Shown here one piece after another: positions 34,573 through 43,948 of a stretch of DNA of 64,000 bases. The notes below the pieces were generated by a model. That model had not been told where the DNA came from. It did no database searches and was given only the letters and a program-made list of their open reading frames with translations. The position numbers were made by a program, and so were the translations under genes. Source of the stretch: UBA6182 sp964479585 (GTDB taxonomy: Bacteria; Bacillota_I; Bacilli_A; Erysipelotrichales; Erysipelotrichaceae). The number at the start of each line of letters is the position of its first letter. Position 1 is the first letter of the stretch. Where the stretch lies: NCBI GenBank assembly GCA_964479585.1, contig CAYZMP010000002.1:33721-97720 (forward strand), read 5' to 3'.

Positions 34573-35964
34573 ATGAACACACTACTTACAATACTTGTGT
34601 TACTTGTAGCTACAGCAATACTTGTTTTGCTATATAGAATGCAAAAGAAATATGTGTCCTTTAGCAAACGTGTCTTAATCGCACTAGTGCTAGGACTAGC
34701 CTTTGGAGGTGCACTACAACTTATTTTCACTGTTGACTCAGAGGTTGTACAAGCATCCAATACATGGATAAGCATTATCGGTTCAGGGTATGTTCGTTTA
34801 TTAAACATGATTGTTATTCCACTGGTGTTTGTGGCAATTACAACCTCAATCGTCAATCAAAGCAGTGAATCTCTTAAAAAGAGTGCTACTTCGATTATTG
34901 CCATCTTACTATTCACCACTGCGCTTTCAGCGGCGGTTGGTGCTGGTGTTGCTGGTGCCTTTAATCTTGATTCAAGTCAACTAATGGCTGGTCAAGCTGA
35001 ACAAGCACGTTCAGAAACCTTAGAAAATACGTTGATTGATTTTCAATCTCGTCCTATCCCCCAACAGATCATGGAAATTATTCCTCGTAATATCTTTTAT
35101 GCCATGAGTGGACAAGGATCTTCCGCAACCTTATCGGTTGTCTTTTTTGCAGCCTTTTTAGGGGTCGCTACCATTGGACTTCGCAAGAAAAAACCAGAAA
35201 GTGCACAGCAGTTTACACAACTGTTAAACACTCTTCATGATGTTGTGATGCGAATGGTAACGATGGTCCTTCGTTTAACACCTTATGGAATCTTTGCATT
35301 ATTATCACGCTTTGTTTCCACCTCTAACTTCTCGGAGATCTTTAGACTCATTGAGTTTGTTGGGGCATCTTATATTGCCATCTTTATTATGTTTGTCATT
35401 CATTTACTCATTTTAATGGCGTACAAACTAAACCCACTTACTTTCTTAAAGAAAGCAAGTGTACCATTAACCTTTGCCTTTTCATCACGCTCTAGTGCTG
35501 GAACATTACCAATCAATGTTGAAACACAAGTAGATAAGCTTGGGGTTTCTCCTGGAGTTGCCAATCTTTCTGCTTCTCTTGGTACAAGCATTGGACAAAA
35601 CGGTTGTGCAGGGATTTATCCTGGCATGCTTGCCGTTATGATTGCGATTGGTTTAAACATTCCAATGGATATTAGTTTCTTTGTTCGATTGATCTTAATT
35701 ACGTCCATTAGTTCCTTTGGTATTGCAGGTGTTGGTGGTGGTGCTACCTTTGCGGCACTAACGGTACTTTCCGCTATGGGCTTACCGGTTGGATTGGTTG
35801 GCTTACTCATTGCCATTGAACCACTCATTGACATGGCACGTACAGCCTTAAATGTTTCTGGATCTATGCTTGCTGGAGTAATTAGCGCAAAACGTGTTGG
35901 TGAACTTGACATAGAGCGATACAACGCTGATGAGAAAGTTCTCAGTGAACAAGCCACAACATAA
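34573..35964 (+). CDS. tcyP: TcyP-like L-cystine/cation symporter
   Basis: A 463-aa DAACS-family transporter with about nine membrane helices. The family's HP loops and serine-rich motif are visible in FAFSSRSSAGTLPINVE, with a glycine-rich helix in GIAGVGGGATFA and the C-terminal LIAIEPLIDMARTALNVSGS. The overall layout matches Bacillus TcyP (sodium- or proton-coupled cystine uptake) rather than glutamate carriers. Start follows TAGGAGGAAAG. Control by the upstream Cys T-box links uptake to charged tRNA-Cys levels. Confidence 0.92.
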   Translation: MNTLLTILVLLVATAILVLLYRMQKKYVSFSKRVLIALVLGLAFGGALQLIFTVDSEVVQASNTWISIIGSGYVRLLNMIVIPLVFVAITTSIVNQSSESLKKSATSIIAILLFTTALSAAVGAGVAGAFNLDSSQLMAGQAEQARSETLENTLIDFQSRPIPQQIMEIIPRNIFYAMSGQGSSATLSVVFFAAFLGVATIGLRKKKPESAQQFTQLLNTLHDVVMRMVTMVLRLTPYGIFALLSRFVSTSNFSEIFRLIEFVGASYIAIFIMFVIHLLILMAYKLNPLTFLKKASVPLTFAFSSRSSAGTLPINVETQVDKLGVSPGVANLSASLGTSIGQNGCAGIYPGMLAVMIAIGLNIPMDISFFVRLILITSISSFGIAGVGGGATFAALTVLSAMGLPVGLVGLLIAIEPLIDMARTALNVSGSMLAGVISAKRVGELDIERYNADEKVLSEQATT

Positions 35965-35982
35965 ACTAAACATAAACTAAGT

Positions 35983-36017
35983 AAAAGCGTCCCTTGTTGC
36001 AAAGGACGCTTTTTTTA
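35983..36017 (+). terminator. Terminator of tcyP
   Basis: AAAAGCGTCC (35983-35992) pairs with GGACGCTTTT (36004-36013), then T run. It may serve the convergent ABC operon too. Confidence 0.88.
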
Positions 36018-36029
36018 ACCTCTTAATCA

Positions 36030-37841
36030 TTAACTATTGTCTTTAAATTGATTGGTGTACAATCGATAATACTGTTGTTTGTTAGCCATCAACTGATGGT
36101 GTGTTCCCTTTTCAATAATCTTACCATGATCAATCACAACAATAACATCAGCACTTACAATCGTACTTAATCGATGCGCTACTACAAAGGCAGTGCGATC
36201 TTTTAATACATTGGATATTGCATCTTGAATAACACGTTCATTTTCAGTGTCAATTGATGCTGTTGCCTCATCTAACACAAACAAAGCAGGGTTTGCAAGC
36301 AACGCACGTGCAAAGGATATTAATTGCTTCTCTCCTGTGGATAAGCGACTTCCTCCTTCACCAACATCACTATCATAACCATGCTCCATCTTCATAATAA
36401 AGTCATGGGCATTGACAATTTTTGCGGCTTCAATAATGTCTTGTTCACTCGCATCTGGTTTACTATACGCAATGTTTTCTTTGATAGTCCCAATAAACAA
36501 ATGTGGATCTTGAAGCACATACCCTAAATTAGAGTGTAACCAACCTAAACTACGATGTTGAATGTTTACCCCATCAATTTCAATGACACCTTCTTTAGGC
36601 TCATAGAAACGACAAAGCAAATTGACAATGGTGCTTTTACCTGATCCTGTTTCACCAACAAGGGCAATGGTTTGGCCTGCCTTTACTTGTAAATTAAACT
36701 TTGTTAACACAGGCTCTGCTTGGTTGTAGTAAAAGGTCACATCTTTAAACTTTACATTCCCTACCATGGTTGGATAGTTTTCTTTTTTTGGTTCTAATAT
36801 GGTTCCATACTGTTGGATAACGTGTTGAGAGTCCACCACATCAGGTTCACTAGATAAAAGGGATAGTACCCTCTCAGCGGACGCTTGTGCTAGTTGTAGC
36901 TCTGCTAGTAAACGAGCAATGTTACGTAGTGGTTCAAAGAAATGAGAGACATATTGGGTATACAACATCAGTGTACCAAACCCTAATCCTGCCACTAACA
37001 CTTGTTGACCACCATACACAAGTAGTCCTGCACTACTTAGAGAACCAAGTCCCATAACAATCGGCATAAACAGCGCACTTAATAGTGCCGCCTTAATGGA
37101 ACGTTCTTTCATTGTTGTCGTGTTTTTTGTAAAGTTAGCAAAGTGAATATCCTCAATAGCCATGGATTTGCTTGTTTTAGCACCTAAGATGTTTTCAGAG
37201 AAGTCGTTGGTGATTTTCGAGTTAACTTTTCGTACATCACGATAAGTAAGCAAGATTCGTTTTTGAAAGTACATGCTTACCATCGCTAAAAATGGAATTA
37301 CCATCAAAATAATGAGGGCCATTTGCCAGTTAATAATAAGCATTACTACACTAATACCGACCATGAGGGATAATCCCCATACCATGTCCATTAATCCCCA
37401 CGATAAGATATCACTTAATCGCTGAATATCAGATGTCATACGTGTCATAATCCATCCTGATGGTGTTTTATCATAATAAGAGAATGACAATTCCTGTAGT
37501 TTTTTAAATGCTTTTTGACGCACATCATACGCAAAGGCTGTTTCAATTTTGCCTGCGGTACGAATAAAGCCATACACAACAACCGACTGCACAACTACTA
37601 ATGTTCCATACACACCAATAAAATATGGAATATAGTTTGTAGATCGATTTCCAATAATAAACTCATCGATTGCAAAACGATTAAGTAGTGGAAATAAAAC
37701 ATCCCCTATCGCTAAGGCAATCATAAATCCATACAATACAAAAATAGTCTTTTTATGGATCCAAAGTAAAGCCAATATTTTCTTCCATAAGGAAATATTT
37801 AATGACGAGGTATCGTAGGTTTGTTCAGTAAATGTACTCAT
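36030..37841 (-). CDS. Heterodimeric ABC exporter subunit with consensus catalytic site
   Basis: A 603-aa half-transporter: six-helix membrane domain (residues 20-330) and C-terminal ATPase. Walker A is GETGSGKST, the signature LSTGEKQ, Walker B plus catalytic Glu FVLDEATASID and the switch AHRLST. The preserved Glu marks this as the subunit that supplies the competent Walker B, while its signature (LSTGEKQ) is the less canonical one of the pair. It overlaps its partner by 4 nt. Most likely a multidrug or lipid exporter of the BmrCD/TM287-288 type. Confidence 0.93.
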   Translation of the reverse strand: MSTFTEQTYDTSSLNISLWKKILALLWIHKKTIFVLYGFMIALAIGDVLFPLLNRFAIDEFIIGNRSTNYIPYFIGVYGTLVVVQSVVVYGFIRTAGKIETAFAYDVRQKAFKKLQELSFSYYDKTPSGWIMTRMTSDIQRLSDILSWGLMDMVWGLSLMVGISVVMLIINWQMALIILMVIPFLAMVSMYFQKRILLTYRDVRKVNSKITNDFSENILGAKTSKSMAIEDIHFANFTKNTTTMKERSIKAALLSALFMPIVMGLGSLSSAGLLVYGGQQVLVAGLGFGTLMLYTQYVSHFFEPLRNIARLLAELQLAQASAERVLSLLSSEPDVVDSQHVIQQYGTILEPKKENYPTMVGNVKFKDVTFYYNQAEPVLTKFNLQVKAGQTIALVGETGSGKSTIVNLLCRFYEPKEGVIEIDGVNIQHRSLGWLHSNLGYVLQDPHLFIGTIKENIAYSKPDASEQDIIEAAKIVNAHDFIMKMEHGYDSDVGEGGSRLSTGEKQLISFARALLANPALFVLDEATASIDTENERVIQDAISNVLKDRTAFVVAHRLSTIVSADVIVVIDHGKIIEKGTHHQLMANKQQYYRLYTNQFKDNS

Positions 37842-39619
37842 ACTGTTTCCTCGCTTTCTTGAATTTTCGCAATGTGTTGATACAAGCCATCTTGTAAAAG
37901 CAGCTCTTGGTGAGTGCCTTCTTGTACAATTTGTCCTTGATCTACAACTAGTATTCGATCAGCTTCTTTCGCTGAGTTAATACGGTGGGTAATAATTAAG
38001 GTTGTGACTTGTTGTGAAATGTTTTTTAATGCTTCACGAATCTCAGCGTCTGTTTGTGCATCGACTGCTGAAAGAGAATCATCAAAGACGAGAATCGGTG
38101 CATCCGCTAAAATTGCTCGTGCAATCGCTAATCGTTGTTTTTGTCCACCAGAAAGAGTTACCCCTTTTTCACCAACAAGCGTATCATACCCTTTTTCAAA
38201 TGACGCAATAACATCATCCATGTTGGCAATTTTAGCCACTTCCATGATTTTTTCATCCGATGCATCAGGCATTGCAATTTTTATATTATCTTTAATAGAC
38301 CGTGAAAAAAGAAACGGTTCTTGCAAGACAATGCTTATGTTTTTTCGAATATGCTTGAGTGCAATATCCTTTATGTTTGTATCATCCATCATGATAGTAC
38401 CACTAGTCGGTGCATAGAGCTTCGTCAGTAAGTGAACCAACGATGATTTACCTGAACCTGTCGGTCCCATAATGGCAATTGTTTCTCCTGCATTAATAAA
38501 GAAACTAATGTTGTTTAAGACATCTTCAACTCCATCATCATAGCGAAAGGATACATGATCAAAAACAATATTCCCTTTAATAGTTGGTTTACTACCACTT
38601 TCAATGTCTTCTTTAGGAGCATCTAGTATCTCTTGTAAACGATCTACAGCAACACTCACTTTACCCATGTCGGATAAAATACGACCAAGGTTACGAATTG
38701 GCCATAGCACCATGGATACATAACTAACAAACACAAAATACTGCCCAACACTAATATCACCACTTAAAGCAAAATGAATACCAGACACAACCACAACCAT
38801 GATTTGAAGCAAACATAAAAAGTCAGAAATAGACCAATACATGGCTAACAAATGAATGAGTCGAAACGTTAAATCTCGAAAGGTTGCGTTCTTTTTTGTG
38901 AACTTTTCCATTTCTTGAGCTTGTTGGTTAAATGCTTTAACAACATACACACCATTTAAATTTTCTTGAATGGTGCTACTCATATCCGCTTCCGATTCAT
39001 CGCTTGCTTTAAAAGCATCTTGCATTTTCTTAAAAAACACAAACGCAAAAAAGAAAATAATCGGTAAGGAAATGATCGATATCCATGCAAGTGGTGCAAA
39101 GATGGAAAATAAGATAGTGGCAGAAAGAATAGCCATCGAAGTGGCATACACAAATTCTGACACTTGTGCCGCAATAAAGCGACGAATTAAATCAATATCG
39201 GATGTACATCGTTGAATCAAGTCACCCGATTTGTGTGTGACAAACACACCATAGGGCAATTTAGAAATGTGATCAAACATTTCATGTCGAATGTTTAATA
39301 CTACATCTTCACTAATTGCGCCATTTAAATACCCTCTAACGACCATAAAAAGGCCTGAAATTAAACTAAAACTAAAGAGCAACACACCTGCTATCCACAA
39401 GTTATTTCGTATGACATCCATACCTCCAATCCACTCAATGAGTTGATTAAAAAAGGTGTTGTTACTTGATTGACCACCAATAATGGTATCAATAAAGTAA
39501 GAGAAAAACAGTGGTGTGAGAAGCGTAAAAGCCACCACCATGATGCCTGAAAAAACAAGCAAAAACATTTTAGCTTTGTTGTGTTGCATATGATCATAAA
39601 TAAATGCAAATTGTTTCAT
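37838..39619 (-). CDS. Heterodimeric ABC exporter subunit with degenerate Walker B
   Basis: A 593-aa half-transporter with six-helix domain and ATPase. Walker A GPTGSGKSS, signature LSGGQKQRL and His switch ITHRINS are intact, but the catalytic Glu is Asp (LVFDDSLSAVD). This Asp substitution is typical of one subunit in asymmetric exporters, where only one ATP site is fully active. It is the first gene of the pair. Start MKQFAFIYD at 39619. Confidence 0.93.
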   Translation of the reverse strand: MKQFAFIYDHMQHNKAKMFLLVFSGIMVVAFTLLTPLFFSYFIDTIIGGQSSNNTFFNQLIEWIGGMDVIRNNLWIAGVLLFSFSLISGLFMVVRGYLNGAISEDVVLNIRHEMFDHISKLPYGVFVTHKSGDLIQRCTSDIDLIRRFIAAQVSEFVYATSMAILSATILFSIFAPLAWISIISLPIIFFFAFVFFKKMQDAFKASDESEADMSSTIQENLNGVYVVKAFNQQAQEMEKFTKKNATFRDLTFRLIHLLAMYWSISDFLCLLQIMVVVVSGIHFALSGDISVGQYFVFVSYVSMVLWPIRNLGRILSDMGKVSVAVDRLQEILDAPKEDIESGSKPTIKGNIVFDHVSFRYDDGVEDVLNNISFFINAGETIAIMGPTGSGKSSLVHLLTKLYAPTSGTIMMDDTNIKDIALKHIRKNISIVLQEPFLFSRSIKDNIKIAMPDASDEKIMEVAKIANMDDVIASFEKGYDTLVGEKGVTLSGGQKQRLAIARAILADAPILVFDDSLSAVDAQTDAEIREALKNISQQVTTLIITHRINSAKEADRILVVDQGQIVQEGTHQELLLQDGLYQHIAKIQESEETV

Positions 39620-39630
39620 GTTTTACTCGC

Positions 39631-40170
39631 TTAGTCGCGTCGTTTACTATACCCCAATACTGCATCCATCTTGCTCTTGTCGACGCGTCGTATGGATTCC
39701 TTTGCTAGAGTACCTGTTAAGATACCGGTTGGTATGCTCAGCCAAATCATGGGTGGCAACCAATAAATGAGAAAGATGGACGACCAAATTACGATAATCG
39801 CTAAAATTTGGCCAACATTATGAAAGGCAGCAGCTGCCATCGAAAGTCCAACTAAGGACAATTTTGAATATCGATAAAAGAAGATGACAACCATACTGCT
39901 TAAAAATACACCTGATAAAGACAACCAAAAACCTGTACCAAAAATAATGCCTCTAAGTAAAGAAGCAATCAACACACGCATGAAATTGATTCCTAACATT
40001 TCCTTTACACCAAACAAAAAAAGTGCAATTAAGCCAAATATATTAGCTAACCCAAGTTTTACACCGGGTACAGGTAAAGGAATAGTTGGTTCTAACATAT
40101 GAAAAACAATGCTCATTGCTAACAACATTGTAACGAGCGTCATTTTACGTACACGTTGTTTTCTATTCAT
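39631..40170 (-). CDS. Gx transporter family protein (HepS1-like)
   Basis: A 179-aa protein with five or six membrane helices and the family motif ILRGIIFGTGFWLSLSG together with PGVKLGLANIFGL. Members were named heptaprenyl diphosphate synthase component I from an old annotation but look like ECF-type substrate-binding membrane proteins. It overlaps the upstream NusG-II gene by 4 nt; this pair recurs in many Bacillota, often near redox or flavin genes. Substrate unknown. Confidence 0.82.
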   Translation of the reverse strand: MNRKQRVRKMTLVTMLLAMSIVFHMLEPTIPLPVPGVKLGLANIFGLIALFLFGVKEMLGINFMRVLIASLLRGIIFGTGFWLSLSGVFLSSMVVIFFYRYSKLSLVGLSMAAAAFHNVGQILAIIVIWSSIFLIYWLPPMIWLSIPTGILTGTLAKESIRRVDKSKMDAVLGYSKRRD

Positions 40171-40544
40171 CGAACGGTTATATCCTCATCATCTTGATCT
40201 ACGGCAGATTCAATTAGAATCATAATATGATTAGGTAAACACACAATTGGAACTCGTGCATACTCTACCCAACCTTGAATGGAACAAATATTGTATGGAG
40301 AAGTTTCTTCTTGGACACGAATTTTGTTATCCTTTACTTCAATAATGACATCACCTAAGGTTCCATCTACGGTGTATGTGTTATCTACTGACATATCAAT
40401 ACGAAGTACTTCTCTATCTTTGTAGGTTACTACAGCAACCTTAAGATCGGAAGTTGCGGCACTCACTAAAAATTGAATGCTTCCATATAAAGCAACCGAA
40501 AGAACAAGTATAATGGCTAAGAAAATTTTATCGGCCTTGTTCAT
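40167..40544 (-). CDS. NusG domain II-containing protein, membrane-anchored
   Basis: A 125-aa protein with one N-terminal membrane helix (FLAIILVLSVALYGSIQFLV) and an extracytoplasmic beta domain with the pattern IRVQEETSPYNICSIQGW, typical of the NusG-domain-II family (PF07009). The Cys in this motif is conserved in the family. The start ATG at 40544 has GGAGG upstream. Function unknown; partnership with the overlapping Gx protein is inferred. Confidence 0.82.
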   Translation of the reverse strand: MNKADKIFLAIILVLSVALYGSIQFLVSAATSDLKVAVVTYKDREVLRIDMSVDNTYTVDGTLGDVIIEVKDNKIRVQEETSPYNICSIQGWVEYARVPIVCLPNHIMILIESAVDQDDEDITVR

Positions 40545-40560
40545 CAACTTCCTCCATCAT

Positions 40561-41370
40561 TTAATCGTTGTAATGTTCTACTACACTAACTAGTTGTTTT
40601 AAGACATTCACTGTTGAGCGTGTTTCGACAAGTGGATTAAACTCCACAATATCCATCGATATCACTTTGTCTGTACTAAATAAACCATGTAACAAGTCTA
40701 AAGCTAATGAAACTGAAATGCCATCCGCTACTGGAGTACTTACTCCTGGTGCATACTCAGGATCGATGCTGTCTATATCAAAGCTTATGTGAATGTTTTT
40801 GTAATTTTTTGCATAATCTAGCAGTTCTTTAATGATGCTATCATTGCTTTGTTTAACATCAATGACACGCAACTTATGTTGATCTATAAACTCTTGCTCT
40901 TTTTTGTCTATATCTCGTATGCCTAGTAAGACAACTTGATCATCACTTAACACAGGTTTTGCAATGACATCAAGCAGTCTACTATCGCCATGCCCTAATA
41001 AATGCGCCAAGGGCATGCCATGAATGTGATTGGTTAGCGATGTCTCAAATGTATTTAAATCTGGATGAGCATCAATCCAAACAACTAATGTATCTTCTTT
41101 GTATGGCAATGATCCCATAACAATGGAATGATCACCACCAATGACAAGTGGAAATGTATCATTATCTATGCTTTGTTTTACATGGGTTTGAACTTGTGTG
41201 ATAACATCTTTGATCACATACAAATAATGATCATCTTCACCAAGTTGACGATTTTGAACTATCATAACATCTGGTTTTTTAATCCAAGTCGCAGCCACTT
41301 GTGCTGCATGTTGAGTACCATCGACTTGTGCACCAACGTTACAACCCACGCCAATTTTAACTATTGCCAT
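40561..41370 (-). CDS. Arginase/agmatinase-family Mn2+ ureohydrolase, probably arginase
   Basis: The 269-aa enzyme has all manganese-ligand motifs: GGDHSIVMG, DAHPDLNT, HGMPLAHLLG and SFDIDSIDP. HGMPL and the compact length favour arginase (arginine to ornithine + urea) over agmatinase or formimidoylglutamase, but substrate choice is not certain. No other arginine-pathway genes are in the window. The start is preceded by GGAAAGGA. It follows the ktrA terminator. Confidence 0.85.
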   Translation of the reverse strand: MAIVKIGVGCNVGAQVDGTQHAAQVAATWIKKPDVMIVQNRQLGEDDHYLYVIKDVITQVQTHVKQSIDNDTFPLVIGGDHSIVMGSLPYKEDTLVVWIDAHPDLNTFETSLTNHIHGMPLAHLLGHGDSRLLDVIAKPVLSDDQVVLLGIRDIDKKEQEFIDQHKLRVIDVKQSNDSIIKELLDYAKNYKNIHISFDIDSIDPEYAPGVSTPVADGISVSLALDLLHGLFSTDKVISMDIVEFNPLVETRSTVNVLKQLVSVVEHYND

Positions 41371-41384
41371 CGTAGCATCCTTTC

Positions 41385-41409
41385 CAATAAAAAAACGGCG
41401 AACCGTTTT
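41385..41409 (-). terminator. Terminator of ktrA
   Basis: On the minus strand AAAACGG-TTCG-CCGTTTT followed by T (arms 41392-41398 and 41403-41409). The ktrA stop codon (41408-41410) overlaps the stem. Confidence 0.85.
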
Positions 41410-42079
41410 ACAATTTACCTAAGTATTCGTGTTGCTCAAACACGGCTGTCTCTGCAATCACCAACAACTGATCATTTTCTTCAATTACATAATCAGGTCC
41501 TGGTGAAATGGATAAGCGCGCACCTTGTGCTTTACGAATGCCCAGTACATTAATACCAAAGTTATTGCGCAAATCTAAGTCTTTTAAGGTTTTGTTTACC
41601 CATTTTTTTGGTGGATACATTTCAATGACACTATAAGCATCATCAATGTCAATCATATCCACAACGTTGCGACTCATTAATTGTTTTGCGACACGTTCAC
41701 CCATCTCTTTTTCAGGACGAACAACTTTATCTGCACCAATTTTAAGTAAAATTTCACGGTATGTTTTATTTTTGGCCTTGGCAAGAATAAAAGGAACACC
41801 TAGTTCGCGTAGGTTCATGATCGCCATAATGCTCTCTTCTAATCTTGATCCTGTAGCTACGATAGCCACATCACAATCACCGATGCCAATGGCACGTAAT
41901 TGTTCTAAATCTGTAAAATCTCCTGTCACCGCCTCGGTAACAAACTCACTGATACGATCCACATTCTCGATTTCTTTATCAAGAGCGATCACATCATTAT
42001 CAAACTCACTTAATGTTTTAGCAACCGTAGAACCAAAGATCCCAAGTCCTAAAACAGCATATATTTTCTTTTTACTCAT
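41408..42079 (-). CDS. ktrA: KtrA, cytosolic K+ channel regulator
   Basis: A 223-aa RCK protein. The N-domain has an intact dinucleotide loop (VLGLGIFGSTVAKTL) and acidic residues after beta-2 (ALDKEIE). The C-domain (residues about 140-220) binds regulators such as c-di-AMP in KtrA homologues. The octameric ring gates KtrB by ATP/ADP exchange. It follows ktrB by 11 nt. Confidence 0.94.
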   Translation of the reverse strand: MSKKKIYAVLGLGIFGSTVAKTLSEFDNDVIALDKEIENVDRISEFVTEAVTGDFTDLEQLRAIGIGDCDVAIVATGSRLEESIMAIMNLRELGVPFILAKAKNKTYREILLKIGADKVVRPEKEMGERVAKQLMSRNVVDMIDIDDAYSVIEMYPPKKWVNKTLKDLDLRNNFGINVLGIRKAQGARLSISPGPDYVIEENDQLLVIAETAVFEQHEYLGKL

Positions 42080-42090
42080 CTTTTATCCTC

Positions 42091-43482
42091 CTATCCTACG
42101 ATTACTTGTCCACTTGGATACTCAAGTTTATCGGCAGTTCGACGTCCATAATTTCGTTTTAATGAATACGCTAGAGCAACTGGACCAATACGACCAATAA
42201 ACATCAGAATTATAATGACAACTTTACCTGTATTTGTCAAGCTATCTGTTAAACCCATACTAAGTCCAACCGTACCAAAAGCAGAAAATACTTCAAACAT
42301 ACTCATTAGAAAATCTGCTTGATCACTAACAAGTAAAGCCATTAAGCCAATAGTTACAATACTAAACCCAAGTAGTGCAACCGCTAAAGCGCGTTTAAAC
42401 ACATCTATTGGTATGGAACGTTTAAATAAAACAAGTTTTTCACGATTGGATATTTCAGTAATAATCATTAACACAATGACTGCAAAGGTCGTTGTTTTAA
42501 TACCACCTGCGGTACCACCAGGTGATCCACCAATAAACATAAACAACATCATAAGTACTAAACTAACCGGACGCATTGCTCCTATATCAATGGTTGAAAA
42601 GCCAGCCGTACGTAAGGTCGTCGATTGAAACAGAGCGACTAACAGCTTTTCATGCAATGGTAAATGACCTAAGGTTGCGACATTGTTAAACTCGCTAATA
42701 AAAATAAACACCCAACCAACCACTAACAACACAAAGGTAACATACAACACAAGTTTAATGTGTAATTGTAAATGCTGAATAATGCGTCGAGATTGCTTAC
42801 GATGTTTAAGGATGGAGTTTGCGGATTTAGTTAAATCAAACCAAACACTAAAACCAAGACCACCCATAATAATTAACACCATGACAACAACATTAACAAG
42901 CACATCCGATTGATACGCCATTAAACTTGTAGCACCTAAAACATCAAATCCAGCATTACAAAAAGCTGATACACTAATAAAAAACGATTTAAAGATGCCT
43001 TGTCCTACTCCAAACTGAGGAATAAAACGAAACATTAAAGCTATAGCTCCTATTAACTCAAAGATAAACGTATACAACACAATAAACCCAATAAACGACC
43101 CTATTTCATTGATCGTACTTCGTGGCATTGCTTCTTTCATCACCATTTTTTCAGAGTGCGCTAATCGTCCACCGATCGCCATTAAAAATATTGCAATAAT
43201 GGTCATTAACCCTAACCCACCTAATTGCATAAGCAACATAATGACACTTTGACCAAACAAGGAATAAGTTTCCAGTGGTACTCTAGTGACTAGTCCTGTT
43301 ACACATACAGCAGAAGTTGCTGTAAAGATGTTATCAATTAAGGATACATCGTTGCTTGCTTGTGAGATGGGTAAAGACAATAAAAAAGTCCCAACAACAA
43401 TTAATGCTAAAAAACTTAGCGCAATTTGTTGTGCAGGACGTAAATGTATTTTTTTGTACGCTTTGTTGATACGATATGACAT
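42091..43482 (-). CDS. ktrB: KtrB, K+ uptake channel subunit
   Basis: The 463-aa membrane protein shows four pore-filter loops in order: TSAVCVTGLVT, SAFCNAGFD, TTLRTAGFST and SAFGTVGLSM. The third loop is preceded by QST, as in Ktr-type channels. With KtrA it forms the Na+-dependent Ktr system, a second K+ importer besides the Trk module at 7.5-10 kb. The start follows AGAGGG. Confidence 0.94.
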   Translation of the reverse strand: MSYRINKAYKKIHLRPAQQIALSFLALIVVGTFLLSLPISQASNDVSLIDNIFTATSAVCVTGLVTRVPLETYSLFGQSVIMLLMQLGGLGLMTIIAIFLMAIGGRLAHSEKMVMKEAMPRSTINEIGSFIGFIVLYTFIFELIGAIALMFRFIPQFGVGQGIFKSFFISVSAFCNAGFDVLGATSLMAYQSDVLVNVVVMVLIIMGGLGFSVWFDLTKSANSILKHRKQSRRIIQHLQLHIKLVLYVTFVLLVVGWVFIFISEFNNVATLGHLPLHEKLLVALFQSTTLRTAGFSTIDIGAMRPVSLVLMMLFMFIGGSPGGTAGGIKTTTFAVIVLMIITEISNREKLVLFKRSIPIDVFKRALAVALLGFSIVTIGLMALLVSDQADFLMSMFEVFSAFGTVGLSMGLTDSLTNTGKVVIIILMFIGRIGPVALAYSLKRNYGRRTADKLEYPSGQVIVG

Positions 43483-43546
43483 AAATCCCTCTTTATTTTT
43501 ATCTACAAATAGTGTACACCAAATTCATATCAACATAAAGAACATC

Positions 43547-43945
43547 TTACTCAAAATGAATCGAATAACTCATATCCGCAACTTTTGATAATGTTTGATA
43601 TACTGAACAAACTTTTGCTGCTAAAGCGAAACTTTTTTCTATCGCTAATTCATTAGAACCAGCCTTAATGTAAATATCAATATGCATTGTTTCAATAGTT
43701 GTAGGAACATCCTCACGTTTTTCACCCGATGTTTTATAGGTAACACTTTCAAAGGACTGTTTTTTCTTTGTGATGATATCCATAAAGGTAGAATGAAAAC
43801 AAGCCATCAATGCACCTTGTAACATACGATATGGGCTTAGTTGTTTTGGGCCAATCCCAATTTCAATGCTTCCTTCTTTTAATTCTAACTCCCCTTCAAA
43901 ACCTTCATTTTTAAAGTGGGATGTTGCTGAAATTTGTTGTTTCAT
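43547..43945 (-). CDS. OsmC/Ohr-family protein
   Basis: A 132-aa protein matching the OsmC fold: GIGPKQLSPYRMLQGALMACFHST contains the central-helix Cys (ALMACFHS), and a second cysteine appears in ALAAKVCSVYQTLSKV, the site of the resolving Cys. Such proteins reduce organic hydroperoxides. It begins 3 nt after the phnE gene ends and so is the last gene of the transport operon, an unusual setting. Confidence 0.87.
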   Translation of the reverse strand: MKQQISATSHFKNEGFEGELELKEGSIEIGIGPKQLSPYRMLQGALMACFHSTFMDIITKKKQSFESVTYKTSGEKREDVPTTIETMHIDIYIKAGSNELAIEKSFALAAKVCSVYQTLSKVADMSYSIHFE

Positions 43946-43948
43946 GTT

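Noticed and set aside
34548..34856. Minus-strand 102-aa frame opposite the start of tcyP
   Set aside because: Antisense to the conserved transporter start and its ribosome site, with no supporting signals.
41128..41553. Open reading frame of 141 aa on the plus strand across arginase and ktrA
   Set aside because: It lies over two well-supported minus-strand genes and has no ribosome site or recognisable domain.
41646..42200. 184-aa plus-strand frame opposite ktrA/ktrB
   Set aside because: Antisense shadow of conserved coding sequence; its composition mirrors the complementary codons of ktrA.
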